Shown piece by piece: positions 13,029 to 23,784 of a stretch of 42,572 bases of DNA. Below the pieces are notes generated by a model. It saw only the letters and a program-made list of their open reading frames with translations. It did no database searches and was not told the DNA's origin. Each line of letters starts with the position of its first letter. Positions within the stretch are counted from its first letter, which is position 1. The position numbers and the translations under genes were made by a program. Source of the stretch: Seison nebaliae (Eukaryota > Rotifera > Pararotatoria > Seisonacea > Seisonidae); the NCBI GenBank assembly GCA_023231475.1, contig JALJEE010000916.1:1-42572 (forward strand). Reading direction: 5' to 3'.

Positions 13029-13595
13029 TTATTTCGATTCGTGATAATGAAGTATCTGATTACCTAACCAGTCGATACCAGCACTTAGACCTTCTCCGCT
13101 CAATGCGTTACTCGCACATATCCTCCAAGGCTTATCGTTAATTTCATACAGTTTCATTTGTTCGGTAATATATTGAGGAGAATTTGCTCCAGGTAAGTCC
13201 ATTTTATTTCCGTAGAACAATATCGGAATATTCTTCTCCGCAATATTCGCATGCGTCAACATTTTGTTTAATTCGTCTTGTGCGACTGACAATCGTAGAC
13301 CGTCAGTACTATCGATAACGAAGACTATTCCTGACACATCTGCATAATATTTCTCCCATAGTGATCGATATACCGATTGTCCTGACATATCGAATGCAGT
13401 GAAAGAGAATAATTTCGTAGTGAAGGATTCGGTAGAAAAGCCGAGAGTTGGTACGATTCGTTCATTTCTCATATCAGCCGGTTTCAAATGTTGAAGTATT
13501 GTCGATTTTCCGCTATTGTCCAATCCTAAAAAAATTATCCTCGCCGTCTTCTTATGAAGACCAAATATTCTCGCCAATATTTCCAATAGACCCAT
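13029..13595 (-). CDS. ARL6: ADP-ribosylation-factor-like GTPase 6 (BBS3)
   Basis: Small Arf-family GTPase that, in its GTP form, recruits the BBSome coat to membranes at the base of cilia and so controls which receptors enter cilia. The single exon encodes 188 residues, the usual length for the family. It starts MGLLEILARIFGLHKK, matching the ARL6 amphipathic N-terminal helix. GTP-binding motifs are intact: P-loop GLDNSGKS at 24-31, the PT of switch I at 49-50, DMSGQ at 69-73 (the ARL6-typical form of DxxGQ), NKMD at 130-133 and CASNAL at 160-165. The KPW-ICAS context near 155-161 is also ARL6-like. It is intronless, unlike most neighbours. It is divergent from the 13870-14736 gene and has a perfect X-box 28 bases upstream of the ATG, consistent with RFX control. 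Very secure assignment. Confidence 0.95.
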   Translation of the reverse strand: MGLLEILARIFGLHKKTARIIFLGLDNSGKSTILQHLKPADMRNERIVPTLGFSTESFTTKLFSFTAFDMSGQSVYRSLWEKYYADVSGIVFVIDSTDGLRLSVAQDELNKMLTHANIAEKNIPILFYGNKMDLPGANSPQYITEQMKLYEINDKPWRICASNALSGEGLSAGIDWLGNQILHYHESK

Positions 13596-13869
13596 ATACA
13601 GGTGTTCCGATAATTCTCTTTCGTTACTATGGCAACATTGACAATGATTATTATGTAATGAACGTCTTTATCGGCCGGTTTGTTTACAAACCAAAATTTT
13701 CAATAGTATCAAAAGTTAATCATTCATTTTTTCTCATTCAAATTTTCAGCTTTTAAATAAATTGAAAATTAATTGTTCCATATCGAATTAGTTAATAAGA
13801 GAGTTAAATGAAATATCTTTTTCAAATCATCTCTCATACGAAAGATATCCACCAAAATGTCTATGCGAA
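13596..13869. promoter_or_regulatory. Divergent promoter between ARL6 and the 13870 gene
   Basis: 274 bases separate the two start codons, with ARL6 reading left and the unrecognised gene reading right. The region must hold both promoters unless the right-hand gene has undetected upstream exons. The X-box near the ARL6 side is the only recognisable site. Confidence 0.55.
13623..13636 (-). promoter_or_regulatory. X-box (RFX site) at ARL6
   Basis: GTTACTATGGCAAC on +, GTTGCCATAGTAAC on -. It matches the RFX/DAF-19 X-box consensus RYYNYY-N(1-3)-RRNRAC at every position, with a 2-base spacer. It lies 28 bases upstream of the ARL6 start codon, in the position X-boxes occupy in ciliary genes of other invertebrates. 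It also sits 234 bases upstream of the divergent gene at 13870 and could serve both. Confidence 0.8.
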
Positions 13870-14736
13870 ATGATGAGTGATTTTATGAAAAAAAAGAATA
13901 ATATTTATTTGAATGAGAGAATGAATCATATGAAGAAGAATATTGATCGTTTATCAAATCAAACCAAATCCGAAAAATCTCGAAGTGACACTTTCATCTT
14001 TAAATCAGGAGAGAAGAGGAAAGTTATCGTTGATGACAACGACACTTCTCTCCCTCCCAAAAGAACAATGACCACAATAGATTTCCGATCGAAACAATTA
14101 GACAATATTCCCACAACATCATCTCTCCATGTGAAAAGGATTAATGATCAATTTCATCAAGATTCTATCATCTCTTCTAACAATAACGTACATATTCATC
14201 AATCTTTTTCACATACAGGAATTCCGATAACTTCGAAAACTCATCAACAAAATGTATCGTCATTCTCCTCCACCGCCACCATCACCTTATCGACTAATCG
14301 ACCTCCAATAAATTGTGTACGAAATCAATTTCCGACGAATGGAAATCATTCTCAATTCGAACATCAAAAGAGAGAGCCGATTGATTTGAGTAAAATGTCT
14401 GCATTATTCAAAGATGATTCAGAATTGTCGAATGTGAATGAAGAATCGATGATAAAAGGATTTCATCCATATCGACGATTTAAGAATGATGGTAAGAAGC
14501 ATGCATTATTACCCCCAATGATTACTACACCCAATCCATTATCGTTCACTGGTTTGAAGGAAATGAGTGAAATTTCTAGTTCGAATTTTTCTTTTCATAT
14601 AAATAGTCTTGGTAGTCACATACTCCCATCGACTTATATGTCATTTGATGGTCTACCTCATAAAAATTCGTCGAATGACTCAGATAATTTATTCGTCGAT
14701 TATTTTCATCGGAAAATTACAGGAATGGACAAATGA
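13870..14736 (+). CDS. Unrecognised 288-residue protein with a PxDLS motif
   Basis: I do not recognise a family. The frame is 289 codons long in DNA where stops are frequent, so chance is unlikely, and third positions look coding. The N-terminal half is basic and Ser/Thr/Asn-rich (MKKKNNIYLNERMNHMKK at the start; KSGEKRKV and LPPKRT near 50-65), suggesting a disordered, possibly nuclear protein. At about residues 170-176 is EPIDLSK, a fit to the PxDLS motif through which transcription factors bind the co-repressor CtBP. A denser segment follows (GFHPYRRF near 197, then LLPPM). No DNA-binding domain, signal peptide or membrane segment is visible. A DNA-binding exon could lie elsewhere, but none was found up to 15228. 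AATAAA repeats at 14854-14863 could end the transcript. The start is simply the first ATG pair; introns cannot be excluded. Confidence 0.6.
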   Translation: MMSDFMKKKNNIYLNERMNHMKKNIDRLSNQTKSEKSRSDTFIFKSGEKRKVIVDDNDTSLPPKRTMTTIDFRSKQLDNIPTTSSLHVKRINDQFHQDSIISSNNNVHIHQSFSHTGIPITSKTHQQNVSSFSSTATITLSTNRPPINCVRNQFPTNGNHSQFEHQKREPIDLSKMSALFKDDSELSNVNEESMIKGFHPYRRFKNDGKKHALLPPMITTPNPLSFTGLKEMSEISSSNFSFHINSLGSHILPSTYMSFDGLPHKNSSNDSDNLFVDYFHRKITGMDK

Positions 14737-15228
14737 TTCCTTATTGGTCAAAGACATCATCAATGACATTCTAAATGTCTTTTCTCATTTTTATAAGTTT
14801 CATAAGAATTTTAGTTTATTTTATTTTTCCGAAAATATTCTTTTGCGCATATAAATAAATAAAGGGAATATTGGACATTTTCTTCGTTCTGTGAGAGGGA
14901 ATTCATCATATTCATCATATAAATGAATAATTGTAAGAGAAGAATGTGAAGAAGATTTGTGGGAAGAAGGAAAGAAAAGAAAAAATTAAATGAAATTCGA
15001 CGTGTTTTTCCCATTAAGAATTATTATATAAATATTTGTTTTGAAATCAAATAGACAAGATTCATGACCTTCATTCAATTTCGTGATAGGAATTATCTTC
15101 ATCGTTACCATAGTGATTCGGAATATTTCATTGTAATTTCCATGAGAAGAATGATCAATTTCCATTTTTCCTCATTACCTTTCCATGTTCACTAAATTCT
15201 GCATCATTCCATTCACTTTCAATCGAAA
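14737..15228. other. Spacer between the 13870 gene and the receptor gene
   Basis: About 490 bases. Overlapping AATAAA signals at 14854-14863 suit the end of the upstream gene. The rest should hold the promoter and leader of the receptor gene. No open frame of note. Confidence 0.5.
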
Positions 15229-17184
15229 ATGATTATTCGATTTCTATTAACTTCTGTTAATTTCTCTTCCTTCCTTATTTCCATATAATTTCTTTTATAG
15301 TTCATCATATCAACTGATGGTAAAATGAACGATTATATTTTCGCTAATCTCAACATGACTCTTCCAACCTTTGTCCGTTTTTCTGCAATTCAAGTTCGAT
15401 TTTCATCCAAATTTTTTTTTTGTGCATTTCTTGTGCACAGAAAATTCCTTTTATTATTGGGAGGTGTGAGGAAGTCGTTTGTCAATTGAGTAGTGAAGAT
15501 AGTAGAGAAGAACTTGAATTTTATGGATATTCTATCGACTTGTTATACGAAATAGCGAAAGAGTTACGATTCAAGTGGACATTAGACGTTTATGATCAAA
15601 ATCATTTAAATGGAAATCAATCAATCTACCATGAGAATTTATGGAACAATGATGCAATCGAATATTTAATTAATCTCTTAAAAAATAATGTTTTGAAATT
15701 TTCCTTCATAATAAAATTTAAATTAATTCCTCTTTAATTGAAAGGAGACTGATGTATTATTTACTCCAATTACGGCGACATGGACAACAGCCAACCAAAT
15801 TGATTTAACTTTACCTTTTTATGGTTTTTCAGGTTTGTCTATTCTTATGCAACGACATGAAGATAATCAATCGATCTGGAGTTTCATTTCCGAAGTATTC
15901 GATTGGCGTGTTTGGTTAGCTATCGGAGGAACTATCATATTAACCGGATTGACGATTGCATTTATTGAACGTGTTTCTCCTTATTCGGTGACGAATAGTA
16001 CAAATGAAGATCGTTTACTTAATGGCCATTTAAAATATTCGTTGAAAGAAAGTTTATGGTTTGCTTTCGGTAGTTTCTTATTAAGCAGTGGAGAGAGACC
16101 ACCAAATCCAATATCAGCTCGAGCATTACTCACTGCCTTTTGGTTCTTTTCTACTGTTTGTATCTCAACATATCAAGCGAACTTGGCAGCTTTTCTTACT
16201 TCATCTCGTCTTACAACTGCCATCACTTCTGTACAAGATTTAGCAGCACAATCTGATATAAAATATTCAGTCGTCAATGGATCAGAAGCGCACAGATATT
16301 TTCGTCAAATGAGAGATATCGAAGAAGAGTTTTTTAATTTTTGGAAAAAAATCTCGTTAAGTGATCACGTTATTCAACAAACGAATTATGATTTTAATTT
16401 ATCTAAGCTCTACAATGATTCTCGATTATTAAATCAGATGTCAACTCATACGGTGATGAATTTGAATTCAGATGAATTTAGCAGTCCAGCTAGATCAGGT
16501 CGATTAGCCATTTGGGATTATCCTTTAGATGACACGTTTACCCAATTATGGAATAGTATGTCTGATGTTGGCTTATTAAACGGTCCGATTGATGGTTTGA
16601 AATTAGCACTACGTGATTCCAGTTTTGCTTTCATTTATGAAGAAACAGCTGCGAAATTTGAAGAACAACATAATCCTCATATGATAACGGTCGGTTCGTC
16701 ATTTTCAATGAGACCGGTAGTTTTTGGTGTACAGAAAGAAAGTCAATTAACGAAATTATTGGATCGTTGTTTAGTGTTTCTGAAACAAAATGGAGTTGTA
16801 CAAAGATTAAAGACGAAGTGGTGGGAATCGTCAGATGTGGTCTATAAGGAAATATCTAAAAATTTCAAATTGAAAAATTTCGATCAAAGTTTCGAAATTA
16901 TGAAAGAAATTCATTCAAAAGATCTTGACCATACTTTAAAATCGTCGGGGAGGAGTCAAGAACCGAATAATATCATTTCTCTTAACACTTTGGGTGGAGC
17001 CTTCATTATTTTATCGATTAGTTTGTGTATCGCCTTATTATCATTGATAGTGATGCACATCCAATATATTATTGGTTGTAATAGATGTCGTTCAATCAAC
17101 AATAATTCAACAGAAAACGACAATAATAATATTTCAAGAAATGGAAATACTAGACTTAATAGTAATGTGTTAATAATTAATTAA
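15229..17184 (+). CDS. Ionotropic receptor (IR) of the iGluR superfamily
   Basis: Ligand-gated cation channel subunit, probably sensory. Exons: 15229-15255, 15301-15393, 15441-15689, 15745-17184, all GT-AG and in phase, about 602 residues. A short hydrophobic start (MIIRFLLTS then FIIS) looks like a signal peptide. Ligand-binding half S1 begins at FVRFSAIQ-KIPFII and includes GYSIDLLYEIAKEL. M1 is near 177-199, pore helix 225-240, M3 250-276 with STYQANLAAFLT (iGluR SYTANLAAF), S2 about 277-530, M4 538-567, then an Asn-rich tail. The Arg of the iGluR TYVREK motif, which binds the ligand alpha-carboxyl group, is replaced (ATWTTAN), while the S2 acidic residue is kept (FAFIYEET). No large amino-terminal domain precedes S1. 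These are IR, not classical glutamate receptor, traits. S2 resembles the IR25a/IR93a group (NGSEAHRYFRQM, IWDYPL), but orthology is uncertain. Confidence 0.85.
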
Positions 17185-17284
17185 GAAAGAATTTTTCAAA
17201 TTTTTTATTTAGTTAATTCAATTTTTAATTAATGAAATTTCAACATTGTTAATCGATCATAATATTTTTATCGTCTACGAATAT
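17185..17284. other. 100-base convergent gap
   Basis: Only 100 bases separate the stop codons of the receptor (+) and the chitin-binding/EGF gene (-). The two 3' untranslated regions probably overlap, which could give complementary transcripts. Confidence 0.6.
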
Positions 17285-20200
17285 TTAAACTTTCTTATTC
17301 CATAATTTAAAGAATCCACTTCCACTGCCAGACATTGAAGAGAAACTTGGCATCATATTTCCATTAACCGATTGTTGTGATGAACCTTGCATTTGTCCCT
17401 GTGTTTGACCTTGAACGGTTTTCGATGATCCAACATTTTGTTGCATATTCACTTGTTCTTGGGCTTGACCTTGATCTTGGGTACTTGACCAACCGGGTCT
17501 TCCGTGTTGTGTCCCCACTTCTTTTTGTGCTTGTTGTTGAACTTGTTGCGATTGAGCGACATTCATTGAGTTCATGTTCTTGTTATGGCTTTGTTGACCT
17601 TGTTGGTTGAAACTGTGGAATTGTGAATTCATTCCACTCATAAAACCTTTACCCATTCCAAATCCCATTCCCATTCCCATCATGCTACCTTGAGCTTGTC
17701 CTTGCATTTGTCCACTGGTCATTCCTGATTTAACTCCACCTTTGTTCATCACATTCATATTTGCTTGTTGTTGTCGTTGAGCTTGTCCATTCTGACCAGA
17801 AATAAAACCAGTTCCTGCTACAAAACCTGAAGCTTGTCGTTGGCCTTGTGTTTGTTTATTAACTGCCCCAAATTGACCAAAATTTCCATTCATTTGATTG
17901 ATATTTGCTTGTGCCTGACCTTGTTGTTGGACTGTTTGGGAATTTTTTCCAACTCCACTTAAACTTTCTGTTTGTTGCATTTGTTTCTGTTGTTGCATTT
18001 GGTTAGATGCGAAACCGGCTTTACTTCCACTTCTCATAGCTGAACTTTGTCCTTGCATTTGTCCACTGACCATTCCTGAGTTAACTCCACTTGGTCTGAA
18101 GGAGTTCAAGTTTGCTTGTTGTTGTCCCTGTTGTTGAAGGTTTTGGCCCGACACAAAGCCGCTTCCTGCAACAAAACCGTTAGAGCTACCTTGGAATTGC
18201 CCTTGTGCTTGCTTATTATTTTCAACCAAATTCCCGTTCATATTATTCATATTTACTTGTTTTTGACCTTGTTCTTGAATTGTTTCTGAAATTTTTTTAC
18301 TTCCACTCGAACTTTCCACTTTTTGCATTTGTGCTTGCATTTGATTTGCACTTAAATTGGGTTTACTTCCAAATCCCATTCCCATCATACTACCTTGAGT
18401 TTGTCCTTGCATTTGTCCACTTGCCATTCTTGAGTTAATTCCACCTTTGTTCATTATATTCATATTCGCTTGTTGCTGGTGTTGTCCAGACATATAACTG
18501 CTCCCACCTGCTACAAAACCTGAAGCTTGTTGTTGGCCTTGTGCTTGTTTATTAACTGCCCCAAATTGACCGAAATTTCCATTCATTTGATTGATATTTT
18601 GTTGTGCCTGAGCTTGTTGTTGGACTGTTTGGGAATTTTTTCTAACTCCGCTTAAACTTTCAGTTTTTTGCATTTGTTTCTGTTGTTGCAATTGGTTAGA
18701 AACAAAACCGGTTTTACTTCCACTTCCCATAGCTGAACTTTGTCCTTGCATTTGTCCACTGGCCATTCCTGCATTTATTCCACCTTTGTTCATCACATTC
18801 ATATTTGCTTGTTGTTGTCTTTGAGCTTGTCCATTCTGACCAGAAATGAAACCACTTCCTGCTACAAAACCTGAAGCTTGTTGTCGTTGACCTTGTGCCT
18901 GTTTATTAACAGCTCCAAACCGACCAAAATTCCCGTTAATTTGATTGATATTCTCTTGTGCTTGACCTTGCTGTTGGACTGTTTGGGAATTTTTTCCAAC
19001 TCCACTTAAACTTTCAGTTTTTTCCATTTGGCTTTGTTGTTGCATTTGATTAGATGCGAAAACGGCTTTATTTCCATAAGTTTCGGCAATATGATTCGTG
19101 TTTAACTGTTGCTTTTCTTGGTTAAGTGTATCTTTAGAAGAATATTCCATTTTCCCAGATTCGGTTTCAGTTTGCTGATTTTTATTTTGGTTTTGTACTC
19201 CTCCAGAAATGTATGCGGTTTTAGCTACAAATCCTGATTTAGTACCTTGTTCTTGTACCTGTTCATTTGTTGATTCATATTTACCAAAATTCTTATTTAC
19301 CATGTTTGTATTCGATTGTCCTTGTTTCTGTTGATCTACGGATTGTCCCATATATTTATTACTGTAAGTTTCCGTTTTAGTTCCTTGTGCTTGTTTCTGT
19401 ACTTGCGCTTCTTGATTATTATATTGATTTTCTCCTACAAATGTTGATGAACTTCCATTGTGTTGTTGTTGTTCTGTTTGTTGTACAAATTGGCCAATAT
19501 TACCGGAATTTGCTTGTTGCTGGTTCTGATATGTTTCGGACGATTGCTGGTTGACTTTTTCCTTTTGTTGTTGTTGTTGCAGTTCAATTTTATTTCCTAA
19601 TGTTTGACCACTTTCAACTGCGGCAACACTTTGTTGAACTTGTTTCTGTTGAATTGCGTTTCCTGCTACAAAATTAGTTCCGGATATAATTTGTTGTTGC
19701 TCTTGTTTGTTCGATTGATCAAACTTTCCTGAGTTTTGATTAATTACCTGTGAGTTTATTTGTTGTGTATTCTCACCAGTATACTTATAATTTGAATTAG
19801 GTTGGTTTAGTGGAAGTTCATTTTGACCAGTTTTTGATTCCATTCCATACTTATTATTTTTATTTTGCGATATTTGTTCATACTGATTATTCCCAATAAA
19901 TTTAGATTTTTCTTCGTATTTCATTTGGTTGTTTTCCACTTGTTGATCTATTTCTCCATATTTTCGATTATTGTTCATCAAATTAACATTTTCAAATTGA
20001 ATATTTTGTTTATTCGTGTTTAGTTGATTAGACATTTGATTTTCAGTGTAACTTCCTTCAACTATATTCGATTTTCCGCTTACGAATTTTTGCGACGATT
20101 TCTCTTCTATAATATTCGATTCTTTTCTAGTCTGTTGCGAATATTGATTCGAAAATTTATTTTGTTGTTCAACTAATTTTTGTTGTTGAAGTTGTTGTTG

Positions 20201-23200
20201 TTGTTGTTCAAATAATTTTTGTTGCTGTTGTTGTTGTTCAAGTAATTTTTGTTGTTGTTCTTGTTGTTGTTGGAGTAATTTTTGTTGTTGTTGCTGTTGA
20301 AGCAATTGTTGTTGTTGTTGCTGTCTTTGCCATTCAAGTTGGTTTGTTGGTCGTAAATTGTTTTCCAACGTTTTCTGTTGATCTATTTTCAATCTTTGCA
20401 TTTCATTCAATTTTGCTTGTGCCTCCAATTGACTCTGTCTCTGTTTTTCTACGCGTGCTTGTTGTTCGGCGATTATGTTTTCTTGTTGTACATTAAAATA
20501 TTTTAGTTGCTCCTCTTGTGTTCCTTGATAATTTTTCTGTTGTTCTTGTTGATTTTGTTGGTAAGTTTTGTACGAGTTCTTTTGTTCATTTGTCATTTGG
20601 TTAAATTGTTGGACAACTTGTTTTTCATTGTTAATCTGAGATAAACCTTGTTTAATACCCGAATTCACTTGGTTTATTTGATTCTTTTGAACAACATTTT
20701 GTTGTTGTTGTTGTTTTTGTTGTTGACTAGCGACATTATTTGTTTGTTGTTCATTATTTATAACTTTTTGATTAAATTGGGGAGAGAAGGATGAAACTGA
20801 AGAAGACGAACCGTATTGTTTGTTAGTATTAGAAAATTGTGCTTCATTTCCAAATTGATTATTGTAATTGGAATATCGAGAATTACTTTCTTCCACTTTC
20901 TTATTTGAACTTACTACACTATTTGTTTGATAATTGTTCATTTGTTGATTAAATTGATTTTTCTCATTATTCAACATCATTTGGTTCTTTTGAAGTCCTG
21001 CATTCTGTTGGACGTTCTTTCCCGACTGATATTGTGGAGAAATGGCAAATTGATTTGATACATTTTGTTGAAATAAATTCTTTCGATTTTTCTTCATTTG
21101 TTTTCTCATTTGTTTTCGATATTTTCTTCGTTGTTGTCTACTTAACATTCTTTCTTGTTCTTCAGACAAAATTTGGAAATTGCTATTCGTAAATTCTACG
21201 TCATTAGTCTCCCCTAACATATTATCCTCATTCTGAATATTATTCTTCAATTTCGAATTTATATTCTCCCATTTATTTTGTTGCATCTTTTCCAAATTTG
21301 TATTCTGTGCAAAAGATTCTTTTTGTTGATTCGTATTTACCGTTCCCCAACGTTTTGTATCAACAACTCCAACTGTCTTTCCTTCATTAAAATTTTTCGA
21401 TTTGATATAACTTTCTTTCGCAATTTTCTCATTCAAATGTTTCAAAGTTTCCGTGACTTTATCCACCGTATCTGTCGGTTTCATTTTTAACCATTTTTCA
21501 TCAACCTTCTCGACATTTGTAAGTGCTTGTTCTTGTAATTGTTGTTCTTTTGACATTACATTCCAATTTTTATTTTGTTCCCACGAATTCTCATGTTTTT
21601 GTTCTTGATTTTCCATTTTTGTGACTTGTTTATCAAAATTTTTATTATGATAATTCATCATATTCTTATTCTCATTCTGAATTACATTAAAACTATTTTG
21701 TTGTTGTTGTTGTTGTTGTTGATAGGTCTTCTGGTTAAAATTGCCCATGTTATTTGTCATTTGTTGTTGTAATTGTTTTTGATAAGTTGTCTGATCTTTG
21801 TTTCCGAAATTATTTGTTATTTGTTGTTGTTTCTGTTCATTGAATGAAACAATATTACTCCTTTCATTCTCTTGTTTATGTTGCTCGAATTGGGAAAATT
21901 GATTTTGCTTATTTTCATAATTCACATTATATTTATTGTCAATTTCTTTTTTTTGATTATACTGAAATTGGGATGACTGTTTATCTTTTAAATAATTTCC
22001 GTTAATCACATTATTGGTCAATTTTACATTTGTGTTTTCTCCATCCAAATTGTTCACAAATGGAACAATTTCAATATTATTAAGTTTTGGTTGTCTCAAC
22101 GGATTATCTTTCGGTTTCCATTGTCCATTTGCAACTTGAGAATTCATTCTTTGTGAGAGCATAATTCCACCGTAAGCATCTGAAAATTCTTTTGTAATAC
22201 ACGATTTGATTTCATCACTAAAGCGATGATTTGCTGGACATTTGATGACAGAAGCGAAACCATTTTGATGACAAGTAATAAATTTCTCTGGATTGGGATG
22301 TCGAAAGATGAAACGACCAGCTAAAAATGTATCTCGATTACATGGATTTGGGATAGATTCGGTTGAACATTCAGGTTCATAGAATTTGTTAGGACAAATA
22401 CAATTATAACCACCACTGTATTCCTTACAAATACCGCCATTCTTACAGGGATTCGGATGGCAATAACGAATTTTTTCTTTACATTCTTCTCCTTGATATC
22501 CTTTTTTACAAACGCACATTAATTCCTCTCGTTCACTCAACTGACATTCTTGGAATTCGTTACATTGTTTCACTGAACATTTCAGTTCGACTAACGACGG
22601 AGGATATCGGAGACAAGCTCGTTTCAAAGGATTCCAAAAGAAATTTTTTTGACAACTGAAAAAGGTGGGACGTCCCAAACCATCACATAGATAATAGAAT
22701 TGTTTATTGGGGAGGAAAGTGAAAAATTTTCCTTTGCTTATCGAATTGGAACATTCACTTAATTTCATCATCTTTTCTCCTTCTCCTATCATCCATTCGT
22801 TACTAAACAACTTATATGATTGACAGACATATCCATTGATTAAGTCGATACATTCTCCAATTCCACAATCATTCTTTTCACAATCGTCCACATTGATCGA
22901 ACAATCCAATCCGGCGAAACCGACTTTACATTGGCACATATATCGTTCGTTATCCACATTGAAACATTTCCCATTGTTCTTACAAGCGTTATCTATTTTC
23001 TCACAAGGTTTCAAATTTGTCTCACTATTATCACATCGAAGTGTTTTCAAATTGAATTTGGTTTGAGATGGACATGAATGAAGAAAAGTTTCCGAACTGT
23101 ATCCACATTGAATAAATTTCCTTTCATCTTTCTCATAAGGAAATACATCATTAATTTTTGCTTTAGCACATGGATTCGGTTCTAGAACAATGACAAATAG

Positions 23201-23462
23201 TTAAAATTGAAAGTTTAAGTTTTATTGAAGAAAAAAAAACCTAGTTCAATTTTTATTGACCAAATAGATCCTGATGGAAAAATAATGAAAAAAAAACATT
23301 AAAAAAAAGTTGAAATTTGAATTTAACCGAATGAGAGAATTGAAATAAAAAATATTGTTAACATCTTCTCAATAAGATAAGTAATGTTATGAAGAGGAAA
23401 AGGAAAAAGACAATTAATTTATACCTTTTCCCAATCATACCTGATGATGCTGACACCACCAT
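17285..23462 (-). CDS. Secreted chitin-binding/EGF protein with a huge Gln/Asn-rich repeat tail
   Basis: The main exon, 17285-23181, encodes about 1965 residues. Its N-terminal part alternates chitin-binding type-2 (peritrophin-A, CBM14) and EGF-like domains: CBM14 (PNPCAKAKI...C at about 23179-23040), EGF (CKNNGKC), a shortened EGF, CBM14 (FYYLCDG...FFSC), two EGF (CVCKKGYQGEEC; CKNGGICKEYSGGYNC) and CBM14 (FITCHQNG...IKC). About 1600 Gln/Asn/Gly/Ser-rich residues follow, with poly-Gln runs and four degenerate repeats of about 115 residues. One basic patch (RRKYRKQMRKQMKKNRK) lies at about 21077-21153. It likely forms extracellular matrix: cuticle, gut lining or mucus. The 5' end is unresolved: in-phase mini-exons 23241-23270 and 23441-23462 (or to 23503) can be joined, but no convincing signal peptide was found. 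Cysteine patterns make the domain calls secure; the role is inferred. Confidence 0.85.
17690..19080 (-). repeat. Four degenerate ~350-base coding tandem repeats
   Basis: Within the Gln-rich protein the same order of peptide blocks recurs: SQTVQQQ-type, NINQMNGNFGQFGAVNK, SGFVAG-GFISGQ, NMNVMNKGG and SGQMQGQ. Anchoring on the SQTVQQQ-type block, units sit near 17910, 18250, 18600 and 18955, a period of about 345-355 bases (about 115 residues). A fifth, shortened and diverged unit appears to follow toward the C-terminus near 17450-17690. The unit at 18250 is the most diverged. Confidence 0.8.
20150..20330 (-). repeat. Poly-Gln tract of the chitin-binding/EGF protein
   Basis: Successive LLQQQQQQ, LFEQQQQQ and similar blocks, read from TTG/CTG-rich + strand DNA. 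Gln is encoded mainly by CAA with scattered CAG. That argues for selected amino-acid composition as much as slippage of a pure CAG repeat. A second, shorter run of seven to nine Gln lies near 21700-21725. Confidence 0.8.
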
Positions 23463-23784
23463 AATAGTTTGACAATTAAGTGATTGACATCTCTGCTGAT
23501 TTTCTAATCAAACCAAAGTTCAAATACTTCTGACAAACCTTCATAGAAGATACATAAGAAATTGTTAAAAATTTACTTCATTATAATGAAAATATTCCCA
23601 TCCTTTTTCGAAGGAACTACTATTAGAAAAATGTGAAATAATTAAGAAGGAATGTCCAATTGATTCAATCATAACGACTGTGAGTTCGTTTACACTACCG
23701 AACTCTCATAACATTTTGTGTTTCTTATTAAAATTGTCAAAAATTGTTAATGAAGGAAGTATGAGATAATATGGGCTCGTTAAT

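Noticed and set aside
17377-23066. Several open frames on + inside the Gln-rich gene
   Set aside because: They are mirror translations of CAA/CAG-rich coding DNA (Leu/Val/Cys-rich) and lie opposite a well supported gene.
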